Assembly: GCA_029168955.1 (NCBI GenBank)
Contig: JAPDOI010000133.1
Coordinates: forward strand, 745,001-809,000
Source of the DNA: Aplectana chamaeleonis
Lineage: Eukaryota; Nematoda; Chromadorea; Rhabditida; Cosmocercidae
Reading direction: 5' to 3'
Length of the DNA: 64,000 nucleotides
Below the pieces are notes generated by a model. The model was not told the DNA's origin. It saw only the letters and a list, made by a program, of their open reading frames with translations, and made no database searches. This document shows, piece by piece, positions 10,516 through 20,961 of the stretch. Every line of letters starts with the position of its first letter. Within the stretch, counting starts at the first letter, position 1. The position numbers were made by a program, and so were the translations under genes.

Positions 10516-10623
10516 CCTGTTCGTAGTATCACTAGCTGTATGTAGAACAAGATGTTTTCGTAATCATAATCATATAAAAACGGCGAAATCGGCTTTCGGG
10601 GAGAAGCACCTTCCATAGTTTGC

Positions 10624-10737
10624 CGGCCGCCGACGGACGACTCTTTATCAAACTTGATAAGTCAAGATAGATAAGATGGATAGTATAGGGTAGATGGATA
10701 TTGCACATTCGATAAAGAGTCGTCCGACGTCGGTGGG
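10624..10737. repeat. inverted repeat
   Basis: CGCCGACGGACGACTCTTTA at 10627 and its near-complement TAAAGAGTCGTCCGACGTCG at 10711 surround about 60 bases containing GATAAGATGGATAG words. A small MITE is possible. Confidence 0.6.
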
Positions 10738-10799
10738 CAAGTGTGAAAGGGATGGTGGACTTTAGGACAAAACGATTATAGCATACCTCCTTAACGATG

Positions 10800-11263
10800 G
10801 TTCGCACCTGCTCATTGTTTGCCAGTGGGGAGCAAAGACTCCCCCAATTAATTATCTCTCGCAGACGTCGCGCTACGACCGCGGCGCGACGAAGGAACGT
10901 GCCTTCGCATCGCAGATGAGAGGAGAGTGCTTACGCTTAGCTGACCCAAGCTAACCGCTTCGCAATTGGGAAAATCATAGGCCTGATTCTCTCGTCGATT
11001 TGGTTGTAGAAAGGTATTCCGAAGAACGACTGAGTATTTATCAGATGAAAGAGTACGGAATATGAGTGCAATAAGATGGTTGAAAATATTTAACTCATCA
11101 CGGCGTGATGACATATACGTATGGAATAAAATCAATATGATAAATTTGGTAAAATGAATACCTAGCTGAACTGATCGAATGAAAAATGTGCAAAATTGAA
11201 TGAAAAAAGAAACGAAAAGAGATGGAAGGCGGTACATAAAATAGTAAAAAAAATAATGTCATA
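10800..11263. other. no gene recognised
   Basis: Only a low-complexity Phe/Ile-rich minus frame (10848-11237) without splice or homology support. Confidence 0.3.
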
Positions 11264-11569
11264 TTAGACAACACGTTTTATTCTTGGCTTGGAGTACATT
11301 TTCCAATATCTAGAGAAGAGATTCTTTGGATTTAATGACTTACGGTGACGACCAAAATACTTGATCTTCACTTCAAATGTTACCGTAAAATTCGGTTCTG
11401 ATTTCCAGTCGTAACTTTCCATGAAGGTATTTTTCCAATTGAAAAGATAAAGATAAATTATTTTATCCGTTTTATGGAAAATTTGGTCCAACACTTTTTT
11501 TGTGCGGTAATTTTTTCGGTGAATTTCATGCCGAAACTTTTCACCGGGCTTGCTATGAAAACGTTTCAA
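11264..11569 (-). pseudogene. possible chromodomain-like remnant
   Basis: A 101-codon minus frame includes KVLDQIFHKTDKIIYLYLFN, then WK and a stretch with DWKSEPNF. This resembles the chromodomain pattern in which an ILDxR strand is followed by YLVKW and WEPxxN, but the key aromatic cage is only partly matched (DWKSEPNF in place of WEPEEN). It is a single exon with no start context. I treat it as a degraded copy or chance resemblance; a profile search against Chromo would decide. Confidence 0.25.
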
Positions 11570-12685
11570 GGTTTGTCGGGTAGAGGAACACTTCGGTTAA
11601 TCTTTTTGACAACAAAGCCGTGAAAAAATGAGTAAGAAACTTAAGGGAATAATAGGGTGCTTTCTAAATATTGTGACAAGGTTTCAAATCTCATCCCGTC
11701 GACATATATGTGCGTGCCTAGGCGGCTTATATGGTTTTTTTTACCTCTCTTTCAAAACGTACAAAATTTTATAGCCTGAAATCGTTTTCGAAAACAATCG
11801 CGGGCAAGCGCCTTAGGGGTCCTAAATTTGTACCAAATAAATCGGCTCGTAGTCATATTCGATGATCTTTCCTCCTTTCCGCATGCGGGCCCAGGGAACT
11901 GCTCTCGGGATCAAATACCGGTAAATCCGGTTAATCGGTAAAAGGTAAATGCCCACCCCTATTCGGAAACTTAACCTTAACAGGTAACTCGAGTGCATGA
12001 GTACTGTATCTGCTTGTTTCAACCGAAAAAGATGATCAGGTGGCCATGAAGGAATAACTTAGTTCCCGATGGGACCCTTTTGAGGTATTCTGATGTATTG
12101 ATTCATGTGCTTTTGTAATAAACAATCTCTACCACTCCTGTAATCAATAGTGGCGAGGAATCGGTTCCCTTCTGTGGTCCAGTCGTGAGAGGCGATGAGC
12201 AGCCTTCATCGTGGAGGGCGCCTGCAAAACTCGTCCGAGCCCCAGCCTTTCCCGCCGCGGCCAGATCTTGGTTGTCTAATGTCTCTCGCAGAGACTCGGG
12301 AGAAAGATTGCTGTTGGCAACTTTGACGAGGCGCGAGATGGCGTATAATTACTCCATCCTATAACGATTTTGTCCTAAGGCCCCCCTCCCGTGTGAAAGG
12401 GGCGGCTTAAGGCTTCCATCATAGTCGACCGACAAGCTGTAGCCAAGGTCGGAGGTCCCGCCACGAGTGACGATCTCGTTATGATCAAGCTCTACGCCTG
12501 GAGGAGGGAGAGGAGGGGGTGCGACGCAGCGATCACAGTGCGATTGCTAGTGAAATCAGAGTAGAACACTGGTTTTTAAATATGTCAGCCACTGTTATTC
12601 ATTATTTTTTGTTTATTCTTTACATAAATTCTTAGTGCCCACTCCACCTGATTTCGCGCCCGACCTGCAAGCCCTCTGTTAGGCC
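11570..12685. other. no gene recognised; GC-rich stretch at 12180-12540
   Basis: The 12180-12540 part (GGAGGGCGCCTGCAAAACTC..., GGCCCCCCTCCCGTGTGAAA) differs in composition from its surroundings and could be a retroelement untranslated region. I could not identify it. Confidence 0.3.
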
Positions 12686-14255
12686 CTACTCAGGCGGGAG
12701 TATTACGGGAAAATTCGGACAGATTACGGGAAAATTCTACCAGATTACGGAACGATTTTGCCCTCCTCTGGTGGTAATTTTACCGTTTTCTGGCAGATTT
12801 TTCTCGTTTTCTGGCAGAATTTTTCCGAAATCTGTCATAATTTTTCCGAAATCTGCCAGAATTTTTCCGTACTCTGGTCGAGACAGTACGGGAAATTCTG
12901 CCAGACTACGCGTTCCGCCGCAGTCTGCGGTGAAGAACCACCCTCCCCGCGGATCGCGGCGAAAGCCGCCCCCCTCCCCCCCAGCCGCGGGGATACCCCT
13001 ATCCCCTCAGCAGTCAAAAATATGCTCGCCTCCGGAGAGTGACTCGAAGTCACCTTCCAGGGCCGGCATTCGAATGCCGAATGAGTACTCTAGTGAGATG
13101 AGACACCTTTTATACCGGCTGTGCACGTGATAAGCACGTTACGACGTGATCGTTCGTGACCATTATCAATTGTCTTTCCAACCGGCCGAATTGGAGATGG
13201 CGTGGCGTGTTTTGTGGCTCGCGGGCGAGCCAATATCCGCGCAGCGTGTGCGTCGCATAAGGTGGTCGTCTTGAGGCGCCAGACAGTGAGAAGGGCGGGC
13301 AGATCAGTGGAAAGGGCCGGGTAGCGCTAATGATTCCAAAAGTGACCTCAACCAATAGGTGTGACAGCCTTTCTCACTGATCTGCCCGCCCTCCTCACAG
13401 TCTGGCGCCACGAGACGACCACCCCGTCGCATGCAGCCTGGTTTGCTGCTGGCGGCACCCTCGGGATGTCGGGCGCCGGCCGTCGCCCTGAGTACCTGGG
13501 CCCCCTTAATTCAGGGGGTGAGCAACCAAAATTCATCTATTAAATTCATCTACCAAGATTTTACCAAGATTTCCTCACACCCTGTGGTGTGAGGAATAAG
13601 GAAAAGCATCATACGCGATCACACGCTCGTAACGGGCCCGAGTAAAATTGACTTCGAACTGGAGAGTATGAGCACGTATACACGCATATAAAGCGTGTTT
13701 TAACGGGCGTGCGTAAATGTCAGTCTCTGGGAGCGCGTGCATTTGCGCGTGAGGGCGCATACATATAGGTGTGCACGCGCTTGCGTGCGCACGTGTGTGA
13801 AGGGGAGGAGAGCGCACTTGCGTACGCGTACTTTGGTCAGGCACACCACGCGCTATGTGGATCACTGAGATACTTCCGCGTTCACTCGTATTCCCCAACC
13901 GTTTCGCTTAGGAGTTTCCTAGAGTGTAAGCCGCGCCCCACCATTCTTCCTGTGTCCCGAAAGAGTCTTCATGTAGAACTCATCCTTACTGACCCCAGAA
14001 CCGTAAATTCGGAAGCTAAAGCCGTATTTCGCATTCTGTCAGAAATCGCCATTTTTCGGACAGAATACGGGAAGATTCCGGAAAATCAAGGAGAAATTTA
14101 GTGGTAACTTTCTCGTAATCTGGCAGAATTTGTCAACAACAGAGATTAGGGTGAAATCTCTGGTAAAATGTCCGTAATCGGGTGGTAATTGCACATTTAC
14201 CACTGATCCCTGGGAAATTTCTGGTAATTTTTTAGTACTACACCGGCCTGAGTAG
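12686..14255. mobile_element. 1.57-kb repeat element with subterminal repeats
   Basis: The left end CTACTCAGGCGGGAGTATTA and the right end, read inverted (CTACTCAGGCCGGTGTAGTA), form terminal repeats. Both flanks carry many variants of TTTTTCCGTAATCTGGCAG (12700-12900 and 13990-14230). The centre at 12930-13130 holds the core shared with 7900-8130, including TTTTATACCGGC. At 13260-13440 there is an internal inverted repeat (GGCGGGCAGATCAGTG). No transposase frame is visible, so it is probably non-autonomous. Confidence 0.65.
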
Positions 14256-14965
14256 TTATATTACGTAAGCAGGATGGAAGTTCACTTCGCGTCACTGTGC
14301 GCGCGATCGAGAGAATGATGCTCGGAGTGTCACGCTGCACGCAAGTGAGAGGAGGAGTAAGCAGGTTCTAAGAACGCAAGCGGTCGAAAACTAAGGACGC
14401 GGTCGGATATGCTGAGTCTTCGAGGGGGGGTGTGCCGAAGACGTAATGCGTTCCGAGGATAACCGTTGGGGAAGAGCCGTAACAGTTCGGGTAGCGTAGG
14501 ACCTCTAGTGCACTACTGGCCGTCCTCCAACACGGTGGTCGGACTCCTTCACAAAGAGCCTTGACGAAAGGAGTGGTGGTCTTCTTGTTCTTAGAGGTAG
14601 TACGATTCCCTGATCTCCCATGGCGTGCCATAGGAACGAATGGAGACGTTACTGTCGAGCGCTCGACCATGCCGATGACCAGTAGGAGGACAGCGGATAG
14701 CTGGTTTGGAGGACGCCCTAATAATCTTCTGTATAGCTCACGGCCACGGAAAAAGGCGGTGTCGCTGTGGCGAACCTTACCTGATGTACAGTAGTACCAA
14801 TCATTCTTTCAAAACAGCTGTGATTGGTGAGTTTCTGTTTCCTCTAATACGACTACAGCTATAGGAGCAACCGAAGGTGCCAGAATGAAAGCTTGCCTAA
14901 GAATGAACAATTTTTTTTATGCTAGAGTCCTTGGTCCCCAAAGGAGGGTTAAGACCTGTCAGTAC
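14256..14965. other. no gene recognised
   Basis: A 100-codon minus frame at 14368-14670 overlaps an opposite frame; neither shows splice or family signals. Confidence 0.3.
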
Positions 14966-14967
14966 AC

Positions 14968-15255
14968 TCTCTTGAATCTCGCCGTAAGCTAAACGATGTG
15001 TGTGGGATCTCCAAAATTTTGAGTGGAATGTTGAAATTTGACGATTCGAAATTCTATAAATTTGTAACCTCCAGGACACGTGGAAACTCGGAAAAAATTT
15101 GTTATGGGGTCGCTAAAACTAATCTCAGATTGAGCAGCTTAACATGTAGGGCTGGTTCTGCATTCGCCGCCTTCAAATTAAGTTTAGAGAATATACCCCA
15201 TTCTTCTACTCATTTAAAACACAAAGCTTCGTGTATTCTTCTTGCGTGGCAATTT
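14968..15255 (+). pseudogene. 3' fragment of a CR1-like LINE
   Basis: The translation contains RKLNDVCGISKILSGMLKFD, TSRTRGNSEKICYGV and LTCRAGSAFAAF. These match the C-terminus of the reverse transcriptase at 63033-64000 (RKLYDVCMVFKIVSG, SSRTRDGLEKISYGI, FTCRAGSRFLSL). Only the tail of the element remains. Confidence 0.75.
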
Positions 15256-15402
15256 TTCACTTCGTGTTTCTGCTGTATCCTATACTGCGCCCGTTTTTTT
15301 CACGTCTACCTTATGTAGCTTATTGAATAAATAAAAAAAATGAGAACAATGACTCACCGATATATCACATCTGATTAGGAAAAATAATCGCTACTAAAGT
15401 TT

Positions 15403-15847
15403 ATTCTGTGAAAAAAGGGTCTCCCAAGCAGTAGTGGTTTGGTTCGCGTTACAAACGTTTCAACAAAAAGAGAACAATAGGAAAGTGGAATGAGAAGAGT
15501 GTAGAAAAAAATGAACAATATTCTCTAAAAACTCTTTTCTTTGTCGAAACTTCTAAACAGCGGAAACAAACCGTTGCGGTTCTGTATGAGGAAGCGATAT
15601 ATACATATTTTATCGGCACTCACATAATCAAAGTCCTTTATGGAGCCAAAAGCGCTTCCTCATAGAGAACCGCAACGGTTTGTTTCCGCTGTTTAGAAGT
15701 TTCGACAGAGAAAAGAGTTTTTAGAGAATATTGTTCATTTTTTTGTACAATCTCCTCATTCCACTTTCCTATTGTTCCCTTTTTGTTGAAACGTTTGTAA
15801 CGCGAACCAAACCACTACTGCTTGGGTGACCCCTTTTTCACAGAATT
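15403..15847. mobile_element. long hairpin MITE, about 190-base arms
   Basis: The left arm TTCTGTGAAAAAAGGGTCTC...GCGGAAACAAACCGTTGCGG is repeated inverted (CCGCAACGGTTTGTTTCCGC...CACAGAAT) after a spacer of about 60 bases. The arms are nearly identical, which suggests recent insertion or gene conversion. No coding capacity. Confidence 0.85.
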
Positions 15848-16340
15848 GTTCACTTTTTCTTGATATTACGCAGTAATATCCCATGCAAGAATTTCGAACA
15901 AAAACCTCTTCATCTCCCCGTTAGATCAGTCCTCTTTCTGTGGTCACAAGAATCAATCACCCAGACTGTTATATAACTATATCAGAAAAATCACTCGATG
16001 TAGCTGACAAGATCGATGTCCACATGATAATATTAGCTAATAATTGAATGATATCCATGATATCGTTCCACATAATTCATTCATATTGATCGCGTCAGCC
16101 ACAGCTGGCTACACCGGGTGTTATTTGCAACCTTCATGTTTTTCATACGTATCGAACGGGTCGGCCACGGTGATTTTCTCAACCAACTCTGACAGAGGCC
16201 TTAGGCGCCGGTGATAGTTGGTCGCTCAGACGTAGCCAGCCCGGTCGATAATCATGAAAGCCTGCTGGCCCACAGCCGGATGCAAAATCTGCCCGCACTT
16301 GCGAATGAAACTACATAACTCAAAACCTGCACAGTCAGAA
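15848..16340. other. no gene recognised
   Basis: AT-rich sequence with no exon-like signal. Confidence 0.3.
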
Positions 16341-16344
16341 ACTA

Positions 16345-16627
16345 AAGTGTGCCCGAATGAGAATGGCGGCCCACGCGGCCGGCGTGCTTGGCAGGCGGCC
16401 GTCGCATGTGCCGCCCTCGGACGAGTGTTGGATTTCAACGACGGCCGTCCCCTCTCCCACCGTCTGCAGAAATTCATCGGCGCAGTGCTTGCTGCCAGCC
16501 GGTGCCACCCCGTTCGTAGTTGATGGCGATGGGGACTTTTCGCATGCTCGTCCTGGAGCGGCGAACGCGACGGTCGCCTGCCAAGCACGCCAGCCGCATG
16601 GGCCGCCATTCTCATTCGGACGCACCT
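16345..16627. mobile_element. MITE, TA-flanked AAGTGTGYCCGAATGAG family
   Basis: TA|AAGTGTGCCCGAATGAGAAT at the left mirrors ATTCTCATTCGGACGCACCT|TA at the right. The arms are about 100 bases, including GGCAGGCGGCCGTCGCATG. Copies: 25175-25450, 33448-33672, 61285-61489 and a half copy ending near 32033. TA duplication points to Tc1/mariner-type transposition. Confidence 0.85.
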
Positions 16628-17318
16628 TACCTTCCATTCCATTTTGACACTTTCACATTAGTGGAACAAAGCAGTTTTCCATACTCATTGTTTCATTTCC
16701 GCCGCCCCATTCCTTCGCAGAACAGCCGCCTCGATTCCATGAATTTGATATGAAAAAAGCTCTGCTGAGCTGCGAATGGAGATAGCTCTAACAATTTGTT
16801 TTTGAATTTAGATGCTGATAAGCAAGTACCATTTATTTCAGAAAAAACCAGTAGGCTGGTGAAGAAGAATGAAGGAACACTCAAAATGAGGTTGTGTGAA
16901 TAGCCTAAGCGCGTTGCGAAACTGAAAAGCAGCCTGGCGACATGGCCTACATAATATCTCAAGTTTTCTGCACGCTATGCTTGTCATCAGCACACTTTTA
17001 AAAAAGTTTTGCAAATTGCTCTCAGACTCCTTCGCAAATTCCGATGCATCCAGCACACTATCTCAGACGGCTAGCGCAAAGCTCAAGATTCTTGCTCATT
17101 CGTTTGGATACCCTGCACAATTTTCCGGATGACCAGTGAGTGGTCCGCGACTCCTAATCACTCTACGGGGTGTCCTGCACAATTTCTCGGGTGACCAGCA
17201 AAGGGGCCCCGAGCACCTGCCCACTCTCCGGGTTTCCACGACGTCCAGATGACGTCATCAGAAGCCTGAAGCACTTTTCACGACGTCCCGATGACGTCAT
17301 CAGAAACCCGAAGCACTT

Positions 17319-17528
17319 TTTGGACTATCATAGACGCGTGGCGCACCTACGATTCGCTCGTGAAAATGAATGGAAAACCTGATAAAAGATGTTTGATGCT
17401 GCTATCAATCATTGTTCCTGATGAAGTTCTGTAGAAATACTTCGATTGATAGCGTTACAGATAGGTCGTTCATTTCATTTCTGACTTGAATCTTGAGTGC
17501 CCCCCCTCGTCTAGGATAGTGCCGCACT
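17319..17528. mobile_element. hairpin unit inside the satellite, first copy
   Basis: GGACTATCATAGACG...CACCTACGATTCGCTCG is mirrored by GAATCTTGAGTGCCCCCCCT and CGTCTAGGATAGTG. It is repeated at 17730-17939 and, diverged, at 8971-9270. It separates blocks of 42-bp units. Confidence 0.75.
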
Positions 17529-17729
17529 TTCACGACGTCCTGATGACGCCACCAGGAGCCCGAAACACTTTTCACGATGTCCCGATGACGTCATCAGGAG
17601 CCCGAAGCACTTCTGACGACGTCCTGATCAGGAGCCCGAAGAACTTTTCACGGTGTCCCGTTGAAGTCATCAGAAATCCGAAGCACTTTTCACGACGCCA
17701 CGATGACGTCATCAGAAGCCCGAAGCCCT

Positions 17730-17939
17730 TTTTGGACTATCATAGACGGGGGGGGCACCTACGATTCGCTCGTGAAAATGAATGGAAAACCTGATAAAAG
17801 ATGTTTGATGCTGCTATCAATCATTGTTGCTGATGAAGTTCTGTAGAGATACTTTGATTGATAGCGTTACAGATCGGTCGTTCATTTCATTTCTGAGTTG
17901 GATCTTGAGTGCCCCCCCCCCGTCTAGGATAGTGACGCA
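17730..17939. mobile_element. hairpin unit inside the satellite, second copy
   Basis: Nearly identical to 17319-17528, including AATGGAAAACCTGATAAAAG and TTGATAGCGTTACAGAT. With its flanking 42-mers it may be part of a higher-order repeat. Confidence 0.75.
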
Positions 17940-19030
17940 CTTCTCACGACGTCCTGATGACGCCACCAAGAAGCCGAAACACTTTTCACGACGTCCCGAT
18001 GATGCCATCAGAATCCCGAAGCACTTCTCTCGACGTCCTGATGACGTCATCAGGAGCCCGAGCCACTTTTCACGATGTCCCGATGACGTCATCAGGAGCC
18101 CGAAGCACTTCTGACGACGTCCTGATGACGTCATCAGGAGCCCGAGCCACTTTTCACGACGTCCCGATAGCGTCATCAGAAGCCCGAAGCACTTTTCACG
18201 TCGTCCCAATGACGTCATCAGAAGCCCGAAGCACTTTTCACAACGTCCCGATGACGTCATCAGTAGCCCGAAGCACTTTTCGCGATGTCCCGATGACGTC
18301 ATCAGAAGCCCGAAACACTTTTCAAGACGTCCCGATGATGCCATCAGAATCCCGAAGCACTTTTCCGACGTCCTGATGACGTAATCAGGAGCCCGAAGCA
18401 CTTTTCACGACGTCCCGATGATGCCATCAGAATCCCGAAGCACTTTTCCCGACGTCCTGATGACGTCATCAGGAGCCCGAAGCACTTCTGACGATGTCCT
18501 GATGACGTCATCAGGAGCCCGAAGCACTTTTCACGACGTCCCGATGACGTCATCAGAAGCCCGAAGCACTTTTCACGATGCCCCGATGACGTTATCAGAA
18601 GCGCGAAGCACTTTTCACGACGTCCCGATGATGCCATCAGAATCCCGAAGCACTTTTCGCGACGTCCCGATGACGTCATCAGAAGCCCGAAGCACTTTTC
18701 CCGACGTCCTGATGACGTCATCAGGAGCCCGAAGCACTTTTCACGACGTCCTGATGACGTCATCAGGAGCCCGAAGCACTTTTCACGACGTCCCGATGAT
18801 GCCATCAGAATCCCGAAGCACTTTTCGCGACGTCCCGATGACGTCATCAGAATCCCGAAGCACTTTTCGCGACGTCCCGATGACGTCATCAGAAGCCCGA
18901 AGCACTTTTCACGATGTCCCGATGACGTCATCAGAAGCGCGAAGCACTTTTCACGACGTCCTGATGACGTCATCAGGAGCCCGAAGCACTTTTCACGACG
19001 TCCCGATGATGCCATCAGAATCCCCATTCA

Positions 19031-20961
19031 CCTACAAATAGATCACTTACCAGCCTACGCACCCCCTACCAACTTACCTGTCTGCCAAGTTGATTGCCTG
19101 TAACCATTGGCAGTGGCTATTAGCAGTGAGGACTGAAAAGCGTGACGGCCTACGGCCTACGGCTCACGGCCTACGGCGCACACCATGAAATTTTCTTAAG
19201 CTTTCGGGCTCACAACTTTGTTACTTGTGAACCGATTTGGCTGAAATTCGGATAGCAGGTGCATTCTGGACCCCTTCGCTTATATCCAGAAGGAAATCTT
19301 CAGAAATTTTGTTTCTAAGATTCTATAAACTATTTTATAAAATTCTAAGTGATCACAAGGCCTAGGCAAAACCAAACCTCTCCAGCCGCTTCGCGGCTGG
19401 AGCGATTAGGAGAAGTTTGGAACCGCAACACCGCCTTTTCCGTCGCCGTGGACTATATTAGCAAGGCTATGCAAATTGAAAACTGAAGATCAAAATCTTA
19501 CTCGAATTTTGGGCCTCTATTAGTGTGGCGGACCTTTATCCTACGTGGTCGTTAAGGTGCAAAGTTCCTGAACTGTCCTTCGATGCTGTAGCAAAAACAG
19601 TTCGTATTTCAACTAGTATGTTAACTCTGTCTATTAGGTTGTGTTGACGAATTAGTTTTATTTATTTATTTATACGCGAAAAAAAAATTCACCCTTGAAG
19701 TCATTAAACACAAAAATTGAAATCAAATTCTCATACAACAAATAAGGAAGGACAGAATTATGTAAAACCACTGAGCTTGTTTCTAAAAGACCTGTCTGTA
19801 AGATTTCTAAACTGGCCTAAGAACAGTGGCAATGCGTGTTTTTCAGAAAACTCTAGGAATTCGGAACCACCAATCATGAAAATGCTTCAATCATGATCTG
19901 ACATTTGGGAAGACCGAAGTAATAGATCAGAGGCGGATGAACTACTTTACTGGTCCACTGACCTAGGAGTCATGGTGATCCGAAAGCGGACACTGAGGCT
20001 AGAGTGAAACGTTATACTTCGACCACGCTCTGGGGTATACTTCCTTGTCGCAGCAGAGACAGGTTTCAGCTGCTATCACTCACCGTGCCGGGACCAGCAC
20101 CGGCGCCATGGCAGGGTCGGCCGCGGAAACAGTTAGCATGCGCCCGTCGTGGCGACGGGTCGCCGAGGGGTGGTGTTGTAGATTTCAATGGCATGATCCT
20201 GGTATACTCCTTGGCGACAGTCTATCACTGTGCTCAGAGAAGCCTGTTTTTTGTTTTCTCTTGAATTTGTATCTTCTTCTTCTTCTTCTTCAGCGTTTGT
20301 CCCGCTCCATAGCAGGGTCCTCTTGAACCTCTATGATTTTCCTAGTAAGCTAGCGGCAGCAAATGAACAATTATATTGGTAATCTTTTAATTAGCATGTT
20401 ATACGCCGCTCCTACCATTTCTAGACACACGCATAATTCCAGGTCGTTCACCTTGCATAACTTTTTTTTACATGATCACGTTTTCCCTCTTGCCCAAGTC
20501 GTTTTTGACGTAGGTATGTGGAATGATAATCTTTGAGGTTGAAGTAACATATTAAATCAGAGCCTTCTTATTCAATCAGAGTCATATGCATTGCAGTTTT
20601 AAGATTCGTACAGTCTATAGTAACATTTATCTCATCAAAAAGTGTTCTTTATACAACTTCATTCAGAAAAACCATATTAGCAACAAAGTGGGTAACCATT
20701 GATTGGTGTGCAGATGCGCGTATGCAGAAAAGAAGGCACGCAGAGGCGCGTGGAAATTTATGCAGCGACGACAACCCGTAGCCGTTTCCTTCGCCGGCGA
20801 ACGGCGGTCGCTGAAGTATACCAATGACCCCATGGTGGTTTATCCCCGTCTCACCTAATACTATGTCATCAAACAAAATAAAAAATAAGATAAATCACAA
20901 GAAAACCAGCAATCTGAGTGGAATGCAATACAGGAGCACTCATATGTTCTTAGTGAACGTT
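19031..20961. other. intergenic, no gene recognised
   Basis: Holds a short CTACGGCCTACGG repeat (19147-19180), an ATTT run (19655) and a TCT run (20275). The part just below 20961 is the 3' untranslated region of CAP gene A (minus strand): CTCCTGTATTGCATTCCAC and TTGTGATTTATC, both also found downstream of gene B. Confidence 0.4.

Larger units (their letters stand above)
17205..19030. repeat. 42-bp satellite array with TGACGTCA in most units
   Basis: Unit GATGACGTCATCAG(A/G)AGCCCG followed by AAGCACTTTTCACGACGTCC(C/T) is 42 bases. About 26 units run from 17940 to 19030, with shorter runs at 17230-17320 and 17530-17730. Many carry the perfect palindrome GATGACGTCATC; a variant has GATGATGCCATC. 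Because 42 is divisible by three, long open frames arise on both strands (up to 227 codons), which I reject as genes. Confidence 0.95.

Noticed and set aside
16226..16647. Several 89-138-codon overlapping frames
   Set aside because: Readings through the GC-rich arms of the palindromic MITE 16345-16627.
17817..19041. Long open frames (194-227 codons) on both strands
   Set aside because: They are produced by the 42-base satellite, whose period is a multiple of three and has no stop; overlapping on both strands with no start or splice context.
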